Position numbers and translations under genes: made by a program
The notes under the pieces: model-generated
Databases searched by the model: none
Told to the model about the DNA's origin: nothing
The model's input: the letters and a program-made list of their open reading frames with translations, nothing else
Shown: positions 7,874 to 17,400 of the stretch, one piece after another
Layout of the letters: the number at the start of each line of letters is the position of its first letter
Numbering within the stretch: position 1 is the stretch's first letter
DNA from: Frateuria_A sp051900425
GTDB taxonomy: Bacteria > Pseudomonadota > Gammaproteobacteria > Xanthomonadales > Rhodanobacteraceae
Direction of reading: 5' to 3'
NCBI RefSeq assembly: GCF_051900425.1
Contig: NZ_JBHZGK010000002.1
Span: 310,001-374,000 of the forward strand
DNA length: 64,000 nt

Positions 7874-10800
7874 TCAATGGAAATCCCGCGATCGCACGTC
7901 CAGCTCGCCAAGCATCGGCGTCAGGTCCTCCAGCGCGTGCGCAATCAGGTGCTGCACGCCGTGCTCGCTCTCCAGATGTCCCTCGATCGCCAGCAACCGC
8001 GACGCGAGCAGCACGCGGCGCTGGCGCAGCACCACGCGCCTCCAGATCACCACGTTGGTCAGCCCGAACTCGTCCTCGATGGTCAGGAACACGACGCCGC
8101 TGGACGTCTGCGGCTGCTGGCGCAGGGTGACGATGCCGGCCACGCGGACGGGCCGGCCGTTGGGCACGCCGGCCAGCTCGTTCGAGGCGCGGTAGTGTCG
8201 TGCGCGCAGCCGCGGGCGCAGCAGCCGCAGGGGATGCGGACCCAGCGTGGTGCCGGTGAGCGCGTAGTCGGCATGCAGGTCCTCGCCGCGCGTGGGCAGC
8301 GGCAGCGCGATGGCTTCGGTTTCGGGCGTGGAGCCGGGGAACAGCGGCAGCTGCGGTTCGACGCCGGCGATCGCCCAGCGCGCGCGATGGCGATGGCCGG
8401 CCAACGCGCGCAGGGCGCCGGAGTCGGCGAGCAGGGCCTGGTCGCGGCGGTCGAGCTGCGCGCGCATGCTCAGATCGGCTACGTCGACAAACGGCCGTCG
8501 TTCGCGCGCGGCCATGATGTCCCTGGCGGTCGCTTCGGAGAAACCACGGATCAGCCGCAGGCCCATGCGGATCGCCGGCTGCAGCCGTGCATCGCGCTCG
8601 GGCTCCAGAGTGCAGTCCCAGTCGCTGTGGCGCACGTCGATGGGCAACGTGCGGATGCCATGGCGCCGTGCGTCCTGCAACAGCTGGTCGGGCGAATAGA
8701 AACCCATAGGCGCGGAGTTGATCAGTGCGCAGGCGAACGCCGCCGGCTCATGGCACTTCAGCCAGCTGCTGACATAGGCGAGCAGGGCGAAACTCGCCGC
8801 GTGCGATTCGGGGAAGCCGTAGCTGCCGAAGCCCTTGATCTGCTCGAACAGGTGCTCGCCGAACTCGCGGCTGTAGCCGTTCTCCAGCATGCCGGCGAGT
8901 AGTCTGTCGCGGTGCGGCTCCAGCCCGCCGTGGCGCTTCCAGGCGGCCATCGAGCGGCGCAGCGCATCGGCCTGGCTGCCGTTGAAGCCGGCCGCGACCA
9001 TGGCGATCTGCATGACCTGTTCCTGGAACAGGGGAACGCCCAGCGTGCGCTCGAGGACGCCCTTCAGCTTCTCGGAGGGGTAGTCGACCGGCTCCTCGCC
9101 ATTCCTCCGGCGCAGGTAGGGATGCACCATGTCGCCCTGGATCGGGCCAGGGCGCACGATCGCAACCTCGATCACCAGGTCGTAGAACGCGCGTGGCTTC
9201 AGGCGCGGCAGCATGGCCATCTGCGCGCGCGACTCGATCTGGAACACGCCGATGGTGTCGGCGCGGCTGATCATGTCGTAGGTCGGCTTGTCGTCCTTGT
9301 GGTCCTTGTTGATGCCGGCGATGGTGTAGTCGCCGCGGCCGTTCGCCTTCAACAGGTCGAAGGTCTTGCGCAGCGCCGTGAGCATGCCCAGCGCCAGGCA
9401 GTCGACCTTCAGCATGCCCAGCGTGTCCAGGTCGTCCTTGTTCCACTGGATCACCGTACGGCCATCCATCGCGGTGTTCTCCACCGGCACCAGGGTCGAG
9501 AGCGGATGCTCGGAAATGACGAAGCCGCCCGGGTGCTGGGAGAGGTGGCGCGGGAAACCGATCAGTTGGACGGTGAGCGCGAGCACCTGGCGGATCAGTG
9601 GCGTGTCCGGATCGAAGCCGCGCTCGCGCAGGCGGTCCGACGGTGGGACTTCGCCGCTCCAGCGGTCGAGCGTGGACGAAAGCTCGCCGGCCAGTTCCGG
9701 TGACATGCCCAATGCGCGCGCCACGTCGCGGATCGCGCCGCGGCCGCGGTATTCGGTTGCCACCGCGGTGAGCGCGGCACGGTCGCGGCCGTAGCGGTCG
9801 AACACGTATTGCAGCACTTCCTCGCGGCGCTCGTGTTCGAAGTCGACGTCGATGTCCGGCGGCTCGTCGCGGTCGGCGGAGATGAAGCGCTCGAACAGCA
9901 GGTTGCTCGTCTCCGGATCGGCCTCGGTGATGCCGAGCACGAAGCAGACCAGCGAGTTGGCGGCCGAGCCGCGGCCCTGGCAGAGGATCTCCTTCGACCG
10001 CGCGAAGTGCACGATGTCGTGCACGGTGAGGAAATAGGACTCGTAGTCCTTGGCCCGGATCAAGGTCAGCTCGCTCTCGATCTGCGCGCGCCACTCGGGC
10101 TTCTCGCCAGCCGGCCAGCGCCAGCGCACGCCTTCCTCGACCAGGTGGCGCAGCCAGGTGGCCGGCGTGTGGCCTTTGGGCACCAGCTCGTGGGGATAGG
10201 TGTACTCGAGCTCCTCCAGCCTGAACGTGCAGCGCTGCGCGATCGCCACGCTTGTCGCGAGCAGGTCGGACGGATAGATGGCCGAAAGCGCACGGCGCGT
10301 GCGCAGGTGACGCTCGCCGTTGGGGAACAGCTTGTGGCCGGCCTGCGCCACGGTGGTGTGGTGGCGGATCGCGGTCATCACGTCCTGCAGCGGGCGGCGC
10401 GCACGCACGTGCATGTGCGCGTCGCCGGCGGCGACCAGCGGCAGGCCTAGGCGCTCGCCGCGCGCGCGCAGGTCCGCCAGGCGTGCGTCGTCGTCGGGAC
10501 CGCGGTGCAGTTCGACCGCAAGCCAGCAGCGATCGGGGAAGCGCGTCTTCAGCCAGGCGCCTTCGGTCTCGTCGGGCTGCGGGCCTGGCAGCCACAGCGC
10601 AAGCAGGCCGGCGGTTTCGCCCAGATCCTCGCGTCGCGCTTCGTAGCTGCCCTTGGGTGCGCGGCGACGCGCGGTGGTGATGAGCTGGCACAGTCGCGCG
10701 TAACCTTGCTGGCTCTCCACGAGCAATACGCATCGGGGTCCGTCTGCGAACTGGAACTCGCTGCCGACGATCAGCCTGACGCCGGTTTCGCGCGAGGCTT

Positions 10801-10963
10801 CCAGCCCGCGCACGATGCCGGCAAGCGTGCATTCGTCGGTGATGGCCAGCGCGCTGTAGCCCTGTTGCCTGGCACGCTCGAACAGCTCGATCGCCAGCGA
10901 GGCACCGCGCTGGAAGCTGAAGGCGGAAAGACAATGGAGTTCGGCGTAGTCGGGAAGGCTCAT
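7874..10963 (-). CDS. dnaE2: Error-prone DNA polymerase DnaE2 (ImuC)
   Basis: 1029 residues, the DnaE2 length. The N-terminal PHP domain starts YAELHCLSAFSFQRGAS. The polymerase active site includes PDIDVDFEHERREEV, and the HhH and OB-fold regions lie in the C-terminal third. It is the catalytic subunit of the ImuA-ImuB-DnaE2 mutasome for SOS translesion synthesis. The ATG used (MSLPDYAELHC) matches the family start; an upstream in-frame extension runs into repeats and is rejected. It follows imuB but is separated from it by about 360 bp of palindromic repeats. Confidence 0.97.
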   Translation of the reverse strand: MSLPDYAELHCLSAFSFQRGASLAIELFERARQQGYSALAITDECTLAGIVRGLEASRETGVRLIVGSEFQFADGPRCVLLVESQQGYARLCQLITTARRRAPKGSYEARREDLGETAGLLALWLPGPQPDETEGAWLKTRFPDRCWLAVELHRGPDDDARLADLRARGERLGLPLVAAGDAHMHVRARRPLQDVMTAIRHHTTVAQAGHKLFPNGERHLRTRRALSAIYPSDLLATSVAIAQRCTFRLEELEYTYPHELVPKGHTPATWLRHLVEEGVRWRWPAGEKPEWRAQIESELTLIRAKDYESYFLTVHDIVHFARSKEILCQGRGSAANSLVCFVLGITEADPETSNLLFERFISADRDEPPDIDVDFEHERREEVLQYVFDRYGRDRAALTAVATEYRGRGAIRDVARALGMSPELAGELSSTLDRWSGEVPPSDRLRERGFDPDTPLIRQVLALTVQLIGFPRHLSQHPGGFVISEHPLSTLVPVENTAMDGRTVIQWNKDDLDTLGMLKVDCLALGMLTALRKTFDLLKANGRGDYTIAGINKDHKDDKPTYDMISRADTIGVFQIESRAQMAMLPRLKPRAFYDLVIEVAIVRPGPIQGDMVHPYLRRRNGEEPVDYPSEKLKGVLERTLGVPLFQEQVMQIAMVAAGFNGSQADALRRSMAAWKRHGGLEPHRDRLLAGMLENGYSREFGEHLFEQIKGFGSYGFPESHAASFALLAYVSSWLKCHEPAAFACALINSAPMGFYSPDQLLQDARRHGIRTLPIDVRHSDWDCTLEPERDARLQPAIRMGLRLIRGFSEATARDIMAARERRPFVDVADLSMRAQLDRRDQALLADSGALRALAGHRHRARWAIAGVEPQLPLFPGSTPETEAIALPLPTRGEDLHADYALTGTTLGPHPLRLLRPRLRARHYRASNELAGVPNGRPVRVAGIVTLRQQPQTSSGVVFLTIEDEFGLTNVVIWRRVVLRQRRVLLASRLLAIEGHLESEHGVQHLIAHALEDLTPMLGELDVRSRDFH

Positions 10964-11325
10964 GCGGTTAGCCTCCAGCTCTGCCGGGCGCTCCGGACAG
11001 GCGGCGCCTCTTCCGTCCTTGCAGGAACGCACGTTGTGCGCGACCGGTAACACCATGGGTTGCGGGGACGTGGGGATGGCGGCCGCGCGCAGGGTGCGGT
11101 CCTGCAGGGAAGGTATGCATGGCGGCAACCTGGCCCGGGATCATGCGGATGCACCCGCGAGACGGTTGCCCTGGCGCAAGCCTCCCGCCCGCTCCTGGTA
11201 GAGCGCACCTGTGCGCGACCGGTAACGCCGTACGCCGCGGGCACGCAAGGATGGCGGTCGCACAGGGTGCGTTCCTGCAGGAAGTGCCGCGGCCGGGCAG
11301 CAACGCGGGCTCGTGGTCGGCAGGC
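10964..11325. repeat. Gene-free 362 bp holding two family-D inverted repeats
   Basis: Two long imperfect inverted repeats occupy about 11021-11106 and 11194-11281. Each has a left arm of the type GCAGGAACGCAC...GTGCGCGACCGG and a right arm GGTGCG(G/T)TCCTGC, related to the perfect repeat beside cheV. The 85 bp between them hold no obvious motif or gene. This block separates imuB from dnaE2; whether it terminates transcription is not clear, since no T-run follows either hairpin. Confidence 0.75.
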
Positions 11326-12729
11326 TCATGCGAACCATCCGTGCAGCATGAAGCCCGCTCGCTCGCCGACCGGACAGTAGGCCCAGGCGCGCTGGCCGGC
11401 GGCGGTTTCGACCACGTAGTAGTCGCGTCGCACGTCGCCGTCCCACCAGCCGCTTTCGACACGCTCGGGGCCGGCCAGGATGCGCAGCTCGCGATCGCGC
11501 AACGGAATCGGCTGCGGCAGCAGCCAGCCAGGGCGGGGCAACGCGGGGGCGTCGGCGCTGTCGCCATGGTCGCGCCAGGCACGTTCGGGACGGTGATCGG
11601 CGTGGATCGAAAGGCCGTGCACGGTGTCGTCGCCCAGCCGCGCGCGCAGGCGTTCGCGCAGTTGTTCCCACGGCACCGCCTGTTGCGGGCGCACGTCGAA
11701 GAGGTCGCGGCCGGCCGGCAGGAACGGCGGCAGCTCGCGTGCGATCAGTTGCAGGGCGCGCACCGGCGCGGCCAGCTGCACGAGGTCCAACCGGCCGCGG
11801 GCCAGTTCGAACAGCATGCCCGCGTCGCGCTCGGGGGCGAGCAGGCCGACCGGCACTTCGGTGGCGGCGCCGCGATCGTGTTCCAGACGAAGCACGAAGC
11901 GCTGCACGCCGCCGTCGCGACCGGCGAGGTACGCGGCGAGGTCGCCGGTCATGCGGCGCAGCGGGAACAGCAACTGGCCGGTCGCACCCACCTCGTAGTT
12001 GAACTCGATGCGCGATTCGAAGTGGTCCGGCGGCTGGTAGCAGTCCAGCGGCGTGGCGAGCGTGCCGCTGAGGCGATCGAGCTGGTCGAGGGTATCGGTG
12101 CCCACGCGCCGGCCCAGTGCAGCCCGCGGCAGGGCGTAGACCTGGGCTAGGCGGCGCAGGCCCATGCGGCGCAGGCTGTCGGCCGCGTCGGGCGGCAGGC
12201 CGGCGCGTTCCACCGGCAGCTGGCCGAGGGCCTGCTTCAGCGGCGCGTCGTGGGTGATCGCCAGGCCGTCGTGCACGCCGGCCAGCGCGCGCGCGGCCCA
12301 GGGGTTGGGCGCGAGCGCGATGCGGTGGCGGAAGCCGAGCGCGATCAGGTCCTCGCGCAGCAGCGCTTCCATCCGCGGCCATGGCCCGAACAGGCGGAAG
12401 CTCGCCTCCACCTCGATCAGCAGCGAGGCCGGCATCTGCCGGCTGACCTGCGCGCCGTAGCGGTAGGCCCAGGCGGCGAGGAAGTCGTGCCAGCGCGTGG
12501 TGTCAACCGGATCGTGCTCGACCGTGGCAAAGCGCGCGCAGATCGCCTGCGCGGTGGCCAGCGGCAGGCCCGCGCGCAGACCCTGTGCCTTGGCCGCGGC
12601 GTTGACCGCGCGCAGCACGCGCCGCTGCACGGGGCCGTCGACCAGCACCAGCGGTTCTTCCGGAGCGGTGTGGCGGCGGAGGACGCCGTCGAGCGCCAAC
12701 TGCGGCAACAGGATGCAGGCCCACAACAT
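11326..12729 (-). CDS. imuB: ImuB, Y-family polymerase-like mutasome scaffold
   Basis: 467 residues. The Y-family fold is recognisable (RVLRAVNAAAKAQGLRAGLP, LLIEVEASFRLFG, LRRMGLRRLAQVYALP), but the catalytic acidic residues of active Y polymerases are absent at the expected N-terminal position (MLWACILLPQLALDG). This is characteristic of ImuB, which does not polymerise but links DnaE2, ImuA and the beta clamp. I saw no textbook clamp-binding pentapeptide. The ATG (MLWACILL) lies 10 bases after the imuA stop, so the two are co-transcribed. Confidence 0.95.
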   Translation of the reverse strand: MLWACILLPQLALDGVLRRHTAPEEPLVLVDGPVQRRVLRAVNAAAKAQGLRAGLPLATAQAICARFATVEHDPVDTTRWHDFLAAWAYRYGAQVSRQMPASLLIEVEASFRLFGPWPRMEALLREDLIALGFRHRIALAPNPWAARALAGVHDGLAITHDAPLKQALGQLPVERAGLPPDAADSLRRMGLRRLAQVYALPRAALGRRVGTDTLDQLDRLSGTLATPLDCYQPPDHFESRIEFNYEVGATGQLLFPLRRMTGDLAAYLAGRDGGVQRFVLRLEHDRGAATEVPVGLLAPERDAGMLFELARGRLDLVQLAAPVRALQLIARELPPFLPAGRDLFDVRPQQAVPWEQLRERLRARLGDDTVHGLSIHADHRPERAWRDHGDSADAPALPRPGWLLPQPIPLRDRELRILAGPERVESGWWDGDVRRDYYVVETAAGQRAWAYCPVGERAGFMLHGWFA

Positions 12730-12739
12730 GCCGTGGCCC

Positions 12740-13411
12740 TCAGGCGCGATCCGGGACAGCCGTGACCGGGCTGTCCGGAATGGCTTCGGACGTGCCCGCC
12801 GGCAACGGCCAGGGCAGCGGCTGCGCCGGCGGGTTGCCACCGCGGCACTTGAGCACGCGCAGGCGCGCGGGGCGGGTTTCCAGCACCAGGCGCAGTGCCG
12901 CCGGCGAGGCATGGGCCGCCGCCGAGACAGAGCGCATCGCTATCCCCAGGCACTGGCCGGTTTCCGCCGCCAGCTGCAGCCGGCGCAGCGTGCGGTCGTC
13001 GGCCTGCTGCGGCCAGCACAGCACGGCGGCGCAGGCGGCCGAGCGCAGGCATTGCTCGGTCGCCCACGGCACGTCGCGCGCTTCGGCGCGCACCACCTGC
13101 AGCCGGTCCAGTCGCACGCCGGCGTTGGCCCAGGCGGCGGGGAAAGGCAGGTAGGGCGGGGCGATCAGCGCGACCAGCCCGTCGGCCTGCGTCAGACGCG
13201 CGAGCGTGGGCCACAGCAGGGTCAGTTCGCCGATGCCATCGAGTGGCAGCAGCACTTCGCTCAAGGCACCTTCGGGCCAGCCGCCGCTGGGCAGGGCGGC
13301 GTCCAGCAGCGGGAAGCCGGTCGGCTGGCGCGAGGGCGGACGGGCTTGCGGCTGGCCGCGCCAGAGCCGGCGGGCGTCGAACAGGTGATCGAGGGCGACG
13401 ACGTTGCTCAT
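12740..13411 (-). CDS. imuA: ImuA, RecA-like translesion synthesis protein
   Basis: 223 residues with a degenerate RecA/SulA-like core: TGFPLLDAALPSGGWPEGAL followed by LSEVLLPLDGIGELTLLWP. Unlike RecA there is no clear Walker A P-loop. The C-terminal part (LRLVLETRPARLRVLKCRGG) is conserved in ImuA proteins. It heads the imuA-imuB pair, with dnaE2 behind. No LexA-type palindrome is visible directly upstream, so expression may come from the lexA promoter through the 364-bp repeat-filled gap. Confidence 0.93.
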   Translation of the reverse strand: MSNVVALDHLFDARRLWRGQPQARPPSRQPTGFPLLDAALPSGGWPEGALSEVLLPLDGIGELTLLWPTLARLTQADGLVALIAPPYLPFPAAWANAGVRLDRLQVVRAEARDVPWATEQCLRSAACAAVLCWPQQADDRTLRRLQLAAETGQCLGIAMRSVSAAAHASPAALRLVLETRPARLRVLKCRGGNPPAQPLPWPLPAGTSEAIPDSPVTAVPDRA

Positions 13412-13775
13412 GCGCGTGCTCCCGCAGGCCGCCGCTCCCTATGGCCATGGTGGGCTGAAGCCCACCCTGCGGGAGCGGCGCAAGATGCAGCGTGGTCGCA
13501 AGGCTCCCCCCATCCGCCCTGCGGGCACCTTCCCCCGCAAGCGGGGGAAGGATCGGAAGCCCGCGGCTGCAAGGACGAGCCTTCCCCCGTTCGAGGGGGG
13601 AAGGTGCCCGACCTGCCGGCGCCTGGAGCGCCGGCGGAACAGCGCAGCTGGCCCCGTAGGGGCGAGCGCCATGGATGGCGCCAGTCAGGGCGGATGGGGG
13701 GAGACGGAGCGCGGCCTTCCATGCTGGCCGCCACCGGGAGACGCGCGCGTCCGCCGCGGCCTGCGTGGGCGTTCA
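13412..13775. repeat. Gene-free 364 bp between lexA and imuA, nested repeats
   Basis: A short family-C palindrome (GGTGGGCTGAAGCCCACC) lies at 13449-13466. A family-A composite follows from about 13501: left end CTCCCCCCATCCGCCC, two CCTTCCCCCG hairpins, then a right end that is split. The bases TGCCCGA (to 13611) and GGGCGGATGGGGGG (from 13688) are normally contiguous. Here 76 bp of other hairpin-rich sequence separates them, apparently a nested insertion. No promoter or coding region is evident. Confidence 0.75.
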
Positions 13776-14381
13776 TCAGCCGGGCCTCACCAGCCCCGCG
13801 AACAAACCCTCGATGGCGAAGTCGGTGGCGCGCGGGTCCACCTCGATCGGGGCGTAGGCGGGATTGCGCGGCAGCAGGCGGATATGACCGTCCCGGTGCT
13901 CGAGCCGCTTGACCGTGAACTCGCCTTCCAGCCGCGCCACCACGGTCTGGCCGTGGCGTGCCTCGGGCGTGCGGTGCACGCCGATCAGGTCGCCGGGGAG
14001 GATGCCGTCGAGCAGCATCGATTCACCCACCACTTCCAGCAGGTAGTCCGGCTTGAGGCGGAACAGCGAGGCGTCCAGCGCGACCTCGCGGCGCACCTCG
14101 GCGTCGGAGCCGATCGGCCGGCCCGCCGCCACGCGGCCGAGCAACGGCACGGTGAGCGTCGGCACCGGCTCGCCCGGGCGCAGGCGGATGCCGCGCGCCT
14201 GGCCGGGCACCAGTTCGATGTGCCCCTCGCGCGCCAGCGCCTCCAGGTGCAGCCGCGCCGAGCGGTTCTGCTTCAGGCCCAGCGCGGCGGCGATCTGCAG
14301 CTGCGAGGGCGGGTAGCCATGTGCCGCGATGTGCTCTCGCAGGTAGTCGAGCAGGGCCTGGCGGGTGGGGGTCAGGGTCAT
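13776..14381 (-). CDS. lexA: LexA repressor (SOS regulator)
   Basis: 201 residues. The N-terminal winged helix (about 1-65) has HGYPPSQLQIAAALGLKQNR as the HTH. The self-cleavage Ala86-Gly87 bond is in GRVAAGRP, and the catalytic dyad is Ser121 (GESM) and Lys158 (FTVKRL). The HTH differs from the main E. coli type, as is usual for the LexA copies that accompany imuA-imuB-dnaE2 cassettes. A palindrome immediately upstream of the start suggests autoregulation. Divergent from the hybrid sensor kinase. Confidence 0.96.
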   Translation of the reverse strand: MTLTPTRQALLDYLREHIAAHGYPPSQLQIAAALGLKQNRSARLHLEALAREGHIELVPGQARGIRLRPGEPVPTLTVPLLGRVAAGRPIGSDAEVRREVALDASLFRLKPDYLLEVVGESMLLDGILPGDLIGVHRTPEARHGQTVVARLEGEFTVKRLEHRDGHIRLLPRNPAYAPIEVDPRATDFAIEGLFAGLVRPG

Positions 14382-14383
14382 GT

Positions 14384-14397
14384 TACTAATATTAGTA
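14384..14397. promoter_or_regulatory. Putative LexA operator (14-bp palindrome)
   Basis: TACTAATATTAGTA is a perfect palindrome beginning two bases upstream of the lexA start codon. Outer bases TGT and CA extend it imperfectly, so the wider site resembles a TGTAC...GTACA form with one extra T. Its position would block lexA initiation, and it lies about 100 bp from the divergent kinase start. Assignment to LexA rests on position, not on a known consensus match. Confidence 0.6.
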
Positions 14398-14493
14398 CAT
14401 CGGGAAAGGTCGCGGCAGGGGGATGCTTTTGGCATCATTTCGTGAAGGGGAATCCGGCGGTTTGCCGAAAGCGTGAAGTCTCGGGGGACAGCG

Positions 14494-17400
14494 ATGCGTC
14501 CGCGAAGGACTTCAGGCGTGTGGGGAAAACACATGGTGTCCGCTTTGCTGCTGGGCATTGGCTTGCTGCTGGGGGCGCCCGCGGCGATCGCCAGCGCGCC
14601 GGCCTCCGCTCCGGCCGTGGCGGCCCCGAACCGGGTCCTGCCGACGCCTCAGTTCCGCCGCTACGGCAGTGCCGATGGCTTGCCCAGCAGCCTGGTCTAC
14701 ACCGCGGTGCAGGGGCCTGACGGCACCATGTGGTTCGGCACCAAGAACGGCATTGCCCGTTTCGACGGTGTGGAGTTCCGCAATTTCCGCCACGTCTCCG
14801 GCGATCCCGACTCGCTGGCCGGCAACGGCATCTCATCGCTGTTGATCGACAGGCAGGGTCGACTGTGGGCCGCCGGCCTGGATGCCGGCCTGAACCTGCT
14901 GGACGCGACCACCGGCAAGTTCGACCACTGGAAGCACGATCCGGCCAACCCCGGCAGCCTGGTCAGCGAGAAGGTCTGGGCGCTGGCGCAGACGGCCGAC
15001 GGCAGCCTCTGGGTAGGCACCCGCTTCGGGCTGGACCGGATGCGCGCCGATGGCAGCTTCGAGCACGTGGTCAACCCGTTGCTCGGGCCGGCGCCAGCGG
15101 ATTTCGGCGAAGTGGCCGCGCTGTACGTGGACCCGCGCCAGCGGCTGTGGGTCGGCAGCGCCCATGGCATCTTCCGGCGCGACGCCGATGGCAGCTGGCA
15201 CCAGGTGCTGCCCGCCGATCCGGCGCAGACGGTGGATGCCTGGCGCATCGACGGCAACGGCGAGGAGGTGCGCATCGCCACCGTGCGCGGGCTGCTGGTG
15301 GTGGGCCCGGACGGCCGCGCCCACCGTGTCGCCCGCGACGCGCTGCCGGACACCAACGTGATGGTCAGCGCCCGCGATCACGCCGGGCGGCTGTGGATCG
15401 GCACCCAGCGTGGCCTGTTCCTGCAGGAGCGGCCGGATGGCCCGGTCATCCCGGTGATGAACCGCCCGGTGCTCTACGGCAACCTGCCCGGTACCTGGGT
15501 GTGGCAGCTCTACGTCGACCGCGAAGGCGGCCTGTGGGTGACCACGCTCGACGGCGGCGTGGCCTACCTGGCGCCGGGCTGGTACAGCTTCAGCCGCTAC
15601 ACGCACGTCCCTGACAACCCGGCCAGCCTGCGCGACTCGGTGGCGACCACCATGGCGCGCGGCCGCGACGGCCGGCACATCTGGGTGGGCGAGCGCGACG
15701 GCCGGGTGGATCGGCTCGATCCCTACACCGGCGAGGTCGAGCACGTACTGTCCGGCCTGCGCGGCGACGTGCTCGGCATGACCGAAGGCAAGGGCGGGCG
15801 CCTGTGGGTCGCGGTGCAGGGGACGCTCTACCGCACCCAGGGTCCGCAGGCCGTGGCGGTCGATCCCGAAGGCCTGATGTTCCGCCGCCCGCTGGAAGTC
15901 GAGCCCGGCCCCGACCAGCGCCTGTACGTGCGCACCTTCCGCGAAGGCCTGTTCCGCGTCGACCCCGACACGCTCGAGGTGACCCGCGTGCCGATGCACC
16001 AGGCCGACGACAAGATGCTGTGGGGCGCGCAGATGACGCTCGACGACCGCGGCACTTTCTACTACGCCAGCGAGGGCGGGCTGATGCAGCTCGATCCCAC
16101 GCACAGCTTCTTCGAGCCGGTGCCCGGCGGACCGACCGGCATCTCGGTGGAAGCCTTCAGCTTCTCGCCCGACGGCCTGTGGCTGGCCACGCCCGACGGG
16201 CTGGAACAGTACCGCTACCACGGCGACGGCCTGGCGCTGGTGCGCCATGTGGACATGGCGCACGGCTGGCCCTCGGTCGGCGTGGTCGACATGCGCGTGG
16301 ATGCGCGCGGGCGGGTGTGGATCTTCGGCACCGACGGGCTGTGGCGTTTCGATCCGGATACGGGGCGCTTCCGCTCGTTCGGCCTGCAGGACGGCCTGAG
16401 CAACACCGAGTTCTCGCGCGGCTTCGCGCTGATGCCTGATGGCAATCTCTACGCGCCGACGCTGGGTGGCGTGGTCGCATTCAATCCCGACCGCGTGTGC
16501 GAGCAGGCCACGGTGCCGCAGCTGGCGCTGACCCGCGTGCGGGTGCGTCGCCACGGCAAGCTGACCGACCTGCCGCTGGGCCCCGGCCCGGTCGAGGTGG
16601 ACTGGCGCGACCGCGAACTGGGCGTGGAGGCGAGGGTGTTTTCCTACGTCGATCCCTCGGCCAACCGCTACCGCTTCCGGCTCGATGGCCTGGACAGCAG
16701 CTGGATCGACGTCGACAGCCGCGGCCAGCGCGACTTCGCCGGACTCGGCGCGGGCGACTACACGCTGCGCGTGATGGCGGCGGGCGCCGGCGGCGCCTGG
16801 GCGCATCTGGGCACGCCGTTGCGCATCCATGTCGAGGCGCCGCCGTGGGCGCGCTGGTGGGCCTGGCTGACCTACGCCATCACCCTGGTCCTGGGCGTGT
16901 GGACGGCATTGCGGTTCTGGCGCCGGCGCATCGCGCAGCGCCATAGGATCGCGCTGGCCGAGCAGCAGCGCTGCCTGGCCGAGGAGGCCAGTGCGGCCAA
17001 GACCCAGTTCCTGGCCACCCTGAGCCACGAGATCCGCACGCCGATGACCGGTGTGATGGGCATGGCCGAACTGCTGCTGACCACGTCGCTGAAGCCCGAG
17101 CAGCGCGACTACACGCTGGCCATGCAGCGTTCCGGCGGCATGCTGCTGAAACTGCTCAACGACGCGCTCGACCTCGCGCGCATCGAGGCCGGACGGCTCG
17201 ATCTCGAGCTCGCGCCGTTCGATCCGCGCCAGCTGGTCGACGACGTGGCGCAATTGCAACTGGGCCACGCGCAAGCCAAGCGCCTCTCGCTCGCCATGGA
17301 GCTGGCCGACGACCTGCCGCCCCGGGTGGTCGGCGATGCCGTGCGCATCAAGCAGGTGCTGCTCAACCTCACCCACAACGCGCTCAAGTTCACCGAATAC

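Noticed and set aside
10964..11128. N-terminal extension of DnaE2
   Set aside because: The extra residues are encoded by family-D repeat sequence and have no family similarity; the ATG at MSLPDYAELHC is the usual start.
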